A stretch of DNA of 9,264 bases, taken from assembly GCA_963582255.1 (NCBI GenBank), contig CAUZRD010000079.1:1-9264 (forward strand), read 5' to 3'. Position 1 is the stretch's first letter. Each line of letters begins with the position of its first letter. Below are positions 1-6,682 of this stretch, one piece after another. Source of the DNA: CAUZRD01 sp963582255 (GTDB taxonomy: Bacteria > Pseudomonadota > Alphaproteobacteria > Rhizobiales > TMED25). The notes beneath the pieces are model-generated. The model was given only the letters and a program-made list of their open reading frames with translations. It was not told the DNA's origin and did not search any database. The position numbers and the translations under genes were made by a program.

Positions 1-1
1 G

Positions 2-394
2 CCAGAACTGCTTAAGAACGAGAATATTGTCATGTCGACATCCTATGTGGGTCGCGTTCTGGCTGCGGCTAAAGAAGGCGCCCCCGTGGCTTTGGGCTGG
101 GACGATGGTTTCCATTCGACGTCCTACTGGGTCATCGTAAAGGACTCGCCGAATCAGGATGACGCGTATGACTACATTAACTTTGTGACAACGCCGAAGC
201 CGCTGTCAGAGTTTGGCGCGGTTCAGGGGATGGCGCCATTGCACAAGGATTCTGCAACCCTCATTCCTGTGGAGAAACTGAAGGATTTGCCGGCCGGTAA
301 GAACCTGATGCATCAACACGCATTAAGCGATGAGTTCTGGGTGGATAACCTCGAAACCCTCACCAATCGCTTTAATACCTGGGTTGCGCAGTAA
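2..394 (+). CDS. ABC transporter periplasmic substrate-binding protein, C-terminal part (PotD-like)
   Basis: This is the last 130 codons of an extracellular solute-binding protein of the spermidine/putrescine type; the 5' end lies outside the window. The frame is open from base 2, so the in-frame ATG at 32 is internal. The opening residues PELLKNENIVMSTSYVGRV fit the part of PotD-like proteins where a backbone segment and aromatic residues contact the ligand, followed by an ALGWDDG stretch. The end, with DEFWVDNLETLTNRFNTWVAQ-like character, is the usual amphipathic C-terminal helix of these proteins. Two permease genes of the same transporter class follow, so this is the periplasmic receptor of that importer. 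The ligand cannot be read from this fragment; polyamines, betaines and other cationic compounds are common in the family. The separation from the permeases by a strong hairpin suggests it is expressed at a higher level than they are. Confidence 0.88.
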   Translation, partial: PELLKNENIVMSTSYVGRVLAAAKEGAPVALGWDDGFHSTSYWVIVKDSPNQDDAYDYINFVTTPKPLSEFGAVQGMAPLHKDSATLIPVEKLKDLPAGKNLMHQHALSDEFWVDNLETLTNRFNTWVAQ

Positions 395-415
395 CCAATC
401 GCTGCTGAAGAAAAC

Positions 416-449
416 GTGATGGGCTGGGCCTTCGGGTGCGGCCCATCAC
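416..449 (+). promoter_or_regulatory. Strong intercistronic RNA hairpin with TTCG tetraloop
   Basis: The 5' arm 416-430 (GTGATGGGCTGGGCC) pairs with the 3' arm 435-449 (GGTGCGGCCCATCAC) around a TTCG loop closed by C-G. Fourteen of 15 positions pair, including two G-T wobbles, with one G-G mismatch; the outer 9 bp are perfect. No T-run follows, so it does not look like an ordinary intrinsic terminator. It sits 21 bases after the binding-protein stop and 35 bases before the permease start. In many ABC operons such a structure protects the 3' end of the binding-protein transcript so that more receptor than permease is made; that role is inferred here. Confidence 0.7.
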
Positions 450-484
450 TGACCAGCGAAACACATTGGCAGAAAAGAAGTCGC

Positions 485-1687
485 ATGTTGTCTCTATTAC
501 GTAAAAAAAGTAATCTCTTGTTTGGTTTGGGGCTAATCGCACCCTGCCTGATCTACTTTTGCGTCTTCTTTGTGTGGCCGATTGGCAACATGTTGTATCG
601 CGGCATTGATAACCCGGAAGTCTCGGTAGGCATGCCAAAAACAAGCGTTGCAATTGCAAGCTGGGCGGGCGATGAACTGCCTTCTGACGCCGTCTTTAAC
701 TCCTTGGGGGAGGATCTTGCCCTTGATGGGCGGGAAATGGGTTACAAAAGAGCGGCGGCTGCACGTCGTTTAAATTATGAAATTTCGAGTTTCAGGGCGC
801 TGATTATGGAGTCGGCACGTGCGGCGTCAAAACTGGATCAACCACCTAATCGCCAGAAAATCTTGGAAATTGATGAACGCTGGGGCGAAATTAAGTATTG
901 GCATGCCATGCAGCGCGCTGCCCGCCCGATCACTCCGCACTACATGTTGACCGCTGTCGATCTTATGGAAAATGACGACGGATCTATCAGCAGAGTCCCC
1001 GAAAACCGCGCTTTGTTTATCAAAGTCTTGGGGCGGACCTTCTGGATGTCTACGGTCGTTACACTGTTCTGCGTATTGATCGCTTTTCCCGTGGCACATG
1101 GTATCGCAATGGCACCGGCCAAAACACGCAGTCTGCTTTTGATGTTGGTTCTCTTGCCTTTTTGGACCTCGCTGCTCGTTCGAACCAGTGCCTGGGTGAT
1201 ATTGTTGCAGCCCAATGGTCTGATTAATAACGCCCTAATTTCGATCGGCCTAATCGAAAAACCGTTGAGCCTGATATTTAATCGAACCGGAGTTTACGTC
1301 GCATTCATACATGTGATGCTGCCTTTTGTCGTATTGCCACTTTATAGCGTTATGGTCGGGGTCTCAAAAGACTATGTGCACGCCGCATACTCACTGGGTG
1401 CCTCGATACCGCACACATTCCTGAAGGTCTATTTGCCAATGGTATGGCCGGGAGTTTGGTCAGGTGGTCTTTTGTGTTTTGTTGTCTGCTTGGGCTACTA
1501 CATCACGCCATTGCTGGTGGGTGGCAGCAAAGACCAGATGATTAGTTATTTCATCGCTTTCTTCACTAACAGAACCATCAACTGGGGCCTGGCTGCCTCT
1601 CTTGCGATTGTACTGTGCCTGAGTGTTTTCATTCTGCTCGCAATTTACGGTTGGTTTTCGCGCAAAACTTTGGCAACGGGGCGTTAA
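485..1687 (+). CDS. ABC transporter permease, PotB-like, with large periplasmic loop
   Basis: Inner-membrane permease of a polyamine-type ABC importer, about 400 residues. A first membrane segment lies at about residues 11-33, followed by a long hydrophilic stretch (about 34-182) and then the usual permease core of about five more segments. The coupling 'EAA' loop that docks the ATPase is visible at about 299-324: HAAYSLGASIPHTFLKVYLP has the conserved Ala-Ala, Gly and Leu-Pro. PotB proteins are usually near 280 residues, so the first periplasmic loop accounts for most of the extra length. I recall longer homologues with such a loop in alphaproteobacteria. The start is ATG 485, preceded by an AAGAAG ribosome-site-like run and directly leading into the Lys/Arg-rich end and first membrane helix; an upstream GTG at 416 lies inside the hairpin and is unlikely. 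The gene is followed after 4 bases by the second permease. Confidence 0.9.
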   Translation: MLSLLRKKSNLLFGLGLIAPCLIYFCVFFVWPIGNMLYRGIDNPEVSVGMPKTSVAIASWAGDELPSDAVFNSLGEDLALDGREMGYKRAAAARRLNYEISSFRALIMESARAASKLDQPPNRQKILEIDERWGEIKYWHAMQRAARPITPHYMLTAVDLMENDDGSISRVPENRALFIKVLGRTFWMSTVVTLFCVLIAFPVAHGIAMAPAKTRSLLLMLVLLPFWTSLLVRTSAWVILLQPNGLINNALISIGLIEKPLSLIFNRTGVYVAFIHVMLPFVVLPLYSVMVGVSKDYVHAAYSLGASIPHTFLKVYLPMVWPGVWSGGLLCFVVCLGYYITPLLVGGSKDQMISYFIAFFTNRTINWGLAASLAIVLCLSVFILLAIYGWFSRKTLATGR

Positions 1688-1691
1688 TGCT

Positions 1692-2540
1692 ATGAAGGAT
1701 GTACTATTATATTCCTCAATTTTTTGGAGAAGATTGGGTTGGGTTTTTTCAATTCTCGTTTTTTTCTTCCTGATTGTACCCATCGTAATAGTACTGCCCC
1801 TGTCTTTTAGTTCCGGGTCATTTTTCAGCTACCCCCTGCCGGGGATATCGATGCGCTGGTATTCAGAATTATTTGATAACTACAAATGGGTGTTGGCCCT
1901 CAAAAACAGCATGATTATCGCTGTTTCTTCTGCCGCACTGTCGACTGTTTTGGGAATAAGCGCCTCAATCGCACTTTGCATGACCGACATACCATTCAAA
2001 AAGGCGATTTATGCCTTGTTGCTCGCGCCCCTAGTTATGCCTCTGGTGATCGTCGCCGTGGCCTGCTTTTTGTTCTATTCCCAACTGGGTTTGACCGGGT
2101 CGCGCTTGGGGTTAATTTTGGCGCACACCGCGCTCGGAGTACCTTATGTAATAATTGTAGCCAGTGCTGCGCTCAAGAATTTCGATATAACCTTGATCAA
2201 AGCGGCCAGGAACTTAGGTGCTTCTTCAATAATGACATTCAAACGAGTGATTTTTCCGGCAATTGCGCCAGCGATTTTTGCCGGCGCCATATTTGCCTTC
2301 GTGTCATCCTTTGATGAGATAGTCATTACCATCTTTCTCGCAGGACCCGAGCAAGTTACGCTGCCTGTTAGATTACTGGAGGGAATTCGCGACGAAATGA
2401 CTCCAGTCGTGGTTTCAGCTGCCGTCATCATGATCATGATTTCAATGGGCGCGATGCTCGTTGCTGAAATGATTCGTCGGCGCAGCGAACGGTTGAGCAA
2501 GACCGGGACTGAAAGGCCCGCCCTTCTTGCTGGAAAGTGA
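1692..2540 (+). CDS. ABC transporter permease, PotC-like
   Basis: Second inner-membrane permease of the importer, 282 residues, a normal length for PotC. A strongly hydrophobic first helix lies at about 17-38, followed by further helices near 71-95, 105-130, 138-160, 193-217 and 238-260. The EAA loop at about 170-190 (KAARNLGASSIMTFKRVIFP) carries Ala-Ala, Gly and Pro in the expected places. The segment SSFDEIVITIFLAGP after it is typical of PotC-like permeases. The chosen start is ATG 1692. The ATG that overlaps the preceding stop (TAATG, 1685-1689) runs into a stop two codons later and is not used. It is almost certainly translated with the preceding permease. The ATPase subunit needed for a working importer is not in the window and may lie upstream. 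Confidence 0.92.
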   Translation: MKDVLLYSSIFWRRLGWVFSILVFFFLIVPIVIVLPLSFSSGSFFSYPLPGISMRWYSELFDNYKWVLALKNSMIIAVSSAALSTVLGISASIALCMTDIPFKKAIYALLLAPLVMPLVIVAVACFLFYSQLGLTGSRLGLILAHTALGVPYVIIVASAALKNFDITLIKAARNLGASSIMTFKRVIFPAIAPAIFAGAIFAFVSSFDEIVITIFLAGPEQVTLPVRLLEGIRDEMTPVVVSAAVIMIMISMGAMLVAEMIRRRSERLSKTGTERPALLAGK

Positions 2541-2558
2541 AACTAGGGAAGTTAACTA

Positions 2559-4052
2559 ATGACCGCTGCAACATCCGAAGAACGTCAACCCGTTGACATC
2601 ACAGGTTATGACTTAACCATAGACCAGCTGGTTGCTGTTGCCCGAACAAATGCAACTATCGCGATTTCTGATGCTATTTCGCAAAGGATGAGCGACGCCC
2701 GCCAGATACTTACCGACGCCGTTGAACGGGGCGAGCGCATTTACGGAGCGACAACCAGTGTCGGGCCAAAGACATCTGCCAGCATCAGTCAATCCGGCAC
2801 TGCTGAATTCAGTCGTCGTTTGTTGCGAACCCACAATGTCGGCCATGGTCCTCTTGCAAGCCAGGAAGTTGTCCGCGGAACACTCCTTGTGCTTTTGAAC
2901 TCATTCGCAAGCGGTCGGAGTGGCGTGCGGCCGGTTCTTGCTGAAAAAATCGTTTTTGCCTTAAACTCAAACCAGAAGATCGACGTTCACCTCTGGGGAT
3001 CGATGGGCCAGAGCGATATGTCCTCCATGTCAGACATCGCTTTGGCACTTTTCGATGACTTTGAGCTTGCCGTCGGAGAGGCGCTTGCACTGATTAATTC
3101 AAGCGCGATTTCCACCGCAATGGGCATGCTGGCATTTGCCGATTTCTCAAAGCTGCTAAGGTTGTCAACGCTTGTGGCCGGGCTGAGCATGGAAGGATAC
3201 GCAGCCAATCCATCCTTTATATCTGACATAGCCTTGCAATCCAAACCTTTTCTAGGCTTGAAAAAGCATGGGCTGGCGCTGCAGAAGTATCTGAAAAATA
3301 GCTCTATTAATCACAAAGGTGTCCCAAGAAATTTACAAGACCCGCTTTGCTTTCGGTCGCTTGCGCTTATTCACGGTGCCGCTGATGATAGCTTGTGCTT
3401 TGCCAAGCAACAGATCGAACAAGAAGCAAATTCCAGCCAGGGAAATCCGGTCATCTCGGTCGAGCATCAGGCCATGGCGGCAGTTGCAAATTTTGACATG
3501 ATTACGCTTTGTATGGCCTTGGACATCATGCGTTTGGCGCTTCCACCCGTGGTTACTAGCTCCACTGAACGCGTTGCCAAAATGGTGGATACAACTTGGT
3601 CTGGTCTTTGTATTGGATTGGTCGAAGATGATGGGATCGGAGCGCCGGGGTTCAACGGCATTGCGCTGTTTCACAAATCAATCACCGCTGAGGCAAGAAT
3701 ACTCAGCGCCCCAATGGCCCACGAACTTCCAAGTTCAAGTCACTCAAACGGTGTTATGGATCGCGCGTCTCTGGCAGCGCTGAGTGCGCGCCGGGGGCTG
3801 GAAATGGCGACGCTGTGCAAATCAATATTTGCGATCGAGCTGATTGTCGCGGCACAAGCCGTGGAACTGCGCGGCACTCATCCATTAGGGCAGGGCACAA
3901 AACAGCTTTTCGACTTTGTCAGGCAGGTTATTCCGTTTACGTCGGCAGGGATCGCGCCCCCAAATGCCAAGAAATTGCTACGGCACATGGATGAAAATTC
4001 TGATTTCTTAGACACGCTTTTGGATGCAGATACTGATACGCGCCAGAGTTAG
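2559..4052 (+). CDS. Aromatic amino acid lyase superfamily protein lacking the MIO triad
   Basis: A 497-residue protein of the HAL/PAL (histidine/phenylalanine ammonia-lyase) fold. Visible family landmarks, in order: YGATTSVG at 62-69 (family YGxNTGFG, with the catalytic Tyr), RRLLRTHNVGHG at 86-97, SGVRPV at 121-126, GEALALIN at 173-180, LQDPLCFR at 259-266 (family QDxYSxR), NSSQGNPVIS at 291-300 (family NSxTDNPL) and SHSNGVMDR at 394-402. The cofactor region normally reads GSVGASGDLAPL; here residues 147-158 read GSMGQSDMSSMS. The Ala-Ser-Gly that cyclises to MIO is thus Gln-Ser-Asp, and the usual Asp-Leu after it is gone. GNFHG is also replaced (ANFDM, 310-314). A normal ammonia-lyase reaction is therefore unlikely. 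Ergothionase, which eliminates trimethylamine from ergothioneine, is a known superfamily member working without MIO, so a betaine lyase is a reasonable hypothesis. AGGGAAG lies ahead of the start, 18 bases after the permease stop, so it is probably in the transporter operon. Confidence 0.85.
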   Translation: MTAATSEERQPVDITGYDLTIDQLVAVARTNATIAISDAISQRMSDARQILTDAVERGERIYGATTSVGPKTSASISQSGTAEFSRRLLRTHNVGHGPLASQEVVRGTLLVLLNSFASGRSGVRPVLAEKIVFALNSNQKIDVHLWGSMGQSDMSSMSDIALALFDDFELAVGEALALINSSAISTAMGMLAFADFSKLLRLSTLVAGLSMEGYAANPSFISDIALQSKPFLGLKKHGLALQKYLKNSSINHKGVPRNLQDPLCFRSLALIHGAADDSLCFAKQQIEQEANSSQGNPVISVEHQAMAAVANFDMITLCMALDIMRLALPPVVTSSTERVAKMVDTTWSGLCIGLVEDDGIGAPGFNGIALFHKSITAEARILSAPMAHELPSSSHSNGVMDRASLAALSARRGLEMATLCKSIFAIELIVAAQAVELRGTHPLGQGTKQLFDFVRQVIPFTSAGIAPPNAKKLLRHMDENSDFLDTLLDADTDTRQS

Positions 4053-4054
4053 CC

Positions 4055-4981
4055 TTAGTCTCGTGCAAAGCCATATCGCGTGATCGGGTTGCGAACGAGT
4101 ATCTGGTCGATCACCGCTTCATCCTCCACCCAAGACCTGAATATTGCGATTAGATCAGACATTTTTGGTGGTGTGGTTGCGTATTTGACGAATGGAAAAT
4201 CTGTCGCCCACAATAATTGCTCGCTGTTTGCCGAAATAAATGCGTCATGAAAAGCGCGCACTGCATCAAATCCATTATCACCATTGCCGCGACGGCAAAC
4301 AGCAAGTTTGACCCAGATATTGCCTTCTTTGACACGCGCAAGCAAATTCTGGAAATCGGGGTTTGATAGACCCGACGCGACATCAACTCCGCCCATGTGA
4401 TCCAGCACCACTGGTATTCCGATCTTATCCAGCTTCGGCCAATATTCCGTAAGTCTTGGCAATGGCCCCCAAATTTCCGCGTGCATACCCAGCTCTTTGA
4501 GAAGCGGTGCCAATTTCTCTATAAGAACTTCAACAGAAACCGCTCCCGGCATTTTTTGACCATTGGGGAGCAAATTCTCTATGAATCGGAGCCCGACGAC
4601 TCCGGCCTGTTGGATTTTCTCAAGATCCTGAAGCGAAATGCTTGCGTCAGCCACTGCGATGCCTTTTGCACGGTTACCCATTGTCTTTAGCGATGCCAGA
4701 AGCAGTGCCGGGTCACGTCCGTAAGGAGTAGGTTGCACCAAAACAAACCGAGACACGCCCGCGATATCGCCAGTTTCACGCAAACGGCTCAAAGGCGAAA
4801 GGGGTGGCTCGTAGGCAGGAACATTCTCAAACGGATATGCCTCAGTGGTTTCAAATACATGAACATGACAATCACATATTGCCTTTGACGGGCGCGCGAT
4901 GGGTTTATTCGGGTTGATGGTCTTGTCGGAAACTGCGCCTCGTTCATGCAAAGTCCAGTTTTGTCTAGGCTTCTTCATCAT
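4055..4981 (-). CDS. Amidohydrolase family 2 / LigI-like TIM-barrel hydrolase
   Basis: A TIM-barrel hydrolase of the amidohydrolase_2 group (COG3618-like), 308 residues from the chosen start. Landmarks are ICDCHVHVFE at about 35-44 with the His-X-His of the first strand, RFVLVQPTPYG on strand two, GVVGLRFIENL further on, then IPVVLDHMGG with a conserved His, and LLWATDFPFVKY with the Asp of the last strand (family GTDxPHP). The best-studied relative is LigI, 2-pyrone-4,6-dicarboxylate lactonase, which acts without metal; other members hydrolyse lactones, amides or imidazolones, so the substrate stays open. The start is ATG 4981 (or the adjacent ATG 4978), overlapping the cupin stop by about 17 bases; extending to 5074 would overlap the cupin by over 100 bases with no family-like sequence. 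The 30 or so residues before the first strand are longer than expected, so a later start is possible. It is the last gene of the minus-strand set. Confidence 0.8.
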   Translation of the reverse strand: MMKKPRQNWTLHERGAVSDKTINPNKPIARPSKAICDCHVHVFETTEAYPFENVPAYEPPLSPLSRLRETGDIAGVSRFVLVQPTPYGRDPALLLASLKTMGNRAKGIAVADASISLQDLEKIQQAGVVGLRFIENLLPNGQKMPGAVSVEVLIEKLAPLLKELGMHAEIWGPLPRLTEYWPKLDKIGIPVVLDHMGGVDVASGLSNPDFQNLLARVKEGNIWVKLAVCRRGNGDNGFDAVRAFHDAFISANSEQLLWATDFPFVKYATTPPKMSDLIAIFRSWVEDEAVIDQILVRNPITRYGFARD

Positions 4982-5813
4982 TGCTAGCAGCATCTTCTGG
5001 ATCGACATAGTCAGCGGCGTTGTGCATCCATCCTTTGGCGATAAAGTCCCGCCGCGGAGGTGCAAACACATCAATCAGGGTTGAATGTCCGTGGTCAGTG
5101 CCCTCGGTTGTATGAATAATTTCGGGCGGCGTGACTAACAAGCTGTCGGGCGGTGCCGCCAAGTGTTGATCTTCACGCCAGTCATCCGCATTTGGGCCCC
5201 ACGGTGTACGAAGATGATGAATAAAGGCGCCAGAAATTGCCAAGGATCCTTGCTCGAAATCTTCGTGCGAGTGGGGGGATAGTTTTGTGCGGGCTCGCGG
5301 GCCGTGATACTCAACCCAATTGATGCTCATCGTAGAGGTTTGAAAAAACTTCAACCGGGGGTTGCCAACGGGATGAGGGATGTCATCCACCGCATAAACG
5401 CGAATACCTTTTTTAGCATTTTCAGATTGGCCAAAAGGTTGCCCGATCGGTTTGACGCGCGGATCAGATTGCGCATGCTCGCTGTCGTTTTGGGACTGAT
5501 CAAGCAATTGTTTAAGGTCTACTCGCCCAGTTGTTAGTGCAAACACACGCCCTTTGGCGCTAAACGATATCTCGTATTGCCCTTCCGGGATTATCACCAG
5601 CGAACGCTGAGGAATATGGGTGGAGCCATCTTTGAAAATAAGGGTGATCGCGACGTCGGACACAACAAGAATGCTTTCGTGGGTACTTTCGATCTTGTGA
5701 GAGGAAGATCCATCACTCCTTAGACATTCGACCGAAAAGTTTTGCCCGGAAACGAAAGAGGATTGATTTTCCTCAACGGAAAAGTGGTTAAGACAAGCCG
5801 CGCGGTAACTCAT
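4965..5813 (-). CDS. Two-domain cupin protein
   Basis: A 282-residue bicupin of unknown substrate. The second domain has a textbook metal site: HSHEDFEQGSLAISG (181-195) fits H-X-H-X3-E-X6-G with ligands H181, H183 and E187. The second motif, PDSLLVTPPEIIHTTEG (222-238), supplies H234. The first domain (about 25-100) has the strand pattern and a motif-2-like stretch (IPQRSLVIIPEGQYEISF), but none of the expected His/Glu cluster, so it probably binds no metal. The C-terminus, DPEDAASNDEEA, is acidic and without a visible domain. A dioxygenase, isomerase or metal-dependent hydrolase role is possible. The start ATG 5813 follows the flavin reductase stop by 11 bases, and GAGG overlapping that stop serves as ribosome site, which indicates coupling. 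The amidohydrolase start overlaps its 3' end. Confidence 0.8.
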   Translation of the reverse strand: MSYRAACLNHFSVEENQSSFVSGQNFSVECLRSDGSSSHKIESTHESILVVSDVAITLIFKDGSTHIPQRSLVIIPEGQYEISFSAKGRVFALTTGRVDLKQLLDQSQNDSEHAQSDPRVKPIGQPFGQSENAKKGIRVYAVDDIPHPVGNPRLKFFQTSTMSINWVEYHGPRARTKLSPHSHEDFEQGSLAISGAFIHHLRTPWGPNADDWREDQHLAAPPDSLLVTPPEIIHTTEGTDHGHSTLIDVFAPPRRDFIAKGWMHNAADYVDPEDAASNDEEA

Positions 5814-5824
5814 GTTTTAGAACC

Positions 5825-6478
5825 TCAATAGGTGCTTTCATTGGCACGTAAAAACTGACGTTCAAGTTCAAATGTCGGTTGTGAAACGGCATATTCTTTG
5901 CCTCCAAGGCGCGTGACCGGATTTGCCAGGGCAGTATTAAAGCTGCCACTTTCTTCATCAAGAAACCCTGCCTGAATATGCATTCCGACAACTTTTCCGA
6001 AATTTACATTTACTTCCGTACCAGCCTCGTCACACCTCAAAACAACCGTTTCAATCAACTTGCACTCCAATGAAACTGGGGACCGGGCAACGCGTGGTGG
6101 CTTTACGTGAATGCACGATGCCTTTTCAAGCTTTGCGTGGATGAATTCATCTTCCCCTTCAGGAAGTGGAAATGAAGTTATATTCATTTCTTTTACAAGG
6201 TCATAGCTGGCCAGATTAAATACAAATTCACCAGTTTGACGTATGTTTTTCAATGTATCTTTCACCGGGCGATCCTCGGGAGTATTGCAGGAGAAAACCA
6301 GTACTGGCGGATCATTCGACATAATGTTGAAGTAAGAAAAGGGTGCGAGGTTAGCATTCCCCTCTGCATCAATTGTGCTCATCCAACCGATTGGGCGCGG
6401 CGCAATGATGGAGTTAAATATTCCCCTTTTATAGTCCCTCTTTGTGATGTCGATGAATACCGGTTCCGAATTTAGCAT
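5825..6478 (-). CDS. Flavin reductase-like domain protein
   Basis: A 217-residue FMN-binding split-barrel protein of the flavin reductase-like family (PF01613, DIM6/NTAB type). The FMN-binding signature region is clear: APRPIGWMSTIDAEGNANLA followed by PFSYFNIMSNDPPVLVFS, about residues 26-63, and then GEFVFNLAS near 84-92. Family members either supply reduced flavin to a two-component monooxygenase or act alone on small substrates; no monooxygenase gene is visible in the window. The start is ATG 6478, one codon after an in-frame TTG; GGAGGG lies 5 bases upstream and supports it. It is the first gene after a 200-base gap, with its own likely promoter, and is followed closely by the cupin gene. 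Confidence 0.87.
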   Translation of the reverse strand: MLNSEPVFIDITKRDYKRGIFNSIIAPRPIGWMSTIDAEGNANLAPFSYFNIMSNDPPVLVFSCNTPEDRPVKDTLKNIRQTGEFVFNLASYDLVKEMNITSFPLPEGEDEFIHAKLEKASCIHVKPPRVARSPVSLECKLIETVVLRCDEAGTEVNVNFGKVVGMHIQAGFLDEESGSFNTALANPVTRLGGKEYAVSQPTFELERQFLRANESTY

Positions 6479-6481
6479 CAA

Positions 6482-6682
6482 AGCCCTCCATTGAAACTTA
6501 TTATAAGTAGATTGAACTGCGAGTGATCAAACATCGAACTCAAGAGACGCGCGTTCAAAAAATCCACATGATTTTGGGTTGAACCTTATTGGAATTCCAA
6601 CTAGATCTCAATGCATATATGAGGTCGTTTCATCTACTGGAACATCAATGAATACTGACCTGCATTTATCGTACGCCATGCC
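6482..6682. other. Intergenic region between aldolase and flavin reductase genes
   Basis: About 200 bases without a credible gene. Besides the promoter above, it holds a perfect 12-bp palindrome TTGGAATTCCAA at 6589-6600 and, just beside it, GGTTGAACC at 6577-6585. They lie roughly 50-70 bases upstream of the proposed -35 box and could be a regulator site. No hairpin followed by a T-run was seen after the aldolase stop, so readthrough from the aldolase remains possible. Confidence 0.45.
6500..6530 (-). promoter_or_regulatory. Probable sigma70-type promoter for flavin reductase-cupin-amidohydrolase
   Basis: On the minus strand a perfect TATAAT (6505-6500) is preceded by TTGATC (6530-6525) with a 19-base spacer, slightly long. 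Transcription would begin only about 15-20 bases before the flavin reductase ATG, leaving just room for the GGAGGG ribosome site. This would make the three downstream genes transcribable independently of the aldolase. It is a pattern match only. Confidence 0.5.

Noticed and set aside
416..484. Upstream GTG start for the PotB-like permease, adding 23 residues
   Set aside because: It lies in the strong hairpin, adds a non-family segment, and ATG 485 leads directly into the charged end and first membrane helix.
1623..1691. Upstream start of the PotC-like permease overlapping the previous gene
   Set aside because: The extra residues are an out-of-frame reading of the PotB tail; ATG 1692 gives the normal family length.
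2559..4052. Annotation as a plain histidine ammonia-lyase (HutH)
   Set aside because: The MIO-forming Ala-Ser-Gly is absent and there are no other hut genes nearby, so the usual name would mislead.
4982..5074. N-terminal extension of the amidohydrolase
   Set aside because: It would overlap the cupin gene by over 100 bases, and the added residues show no family resemblance.
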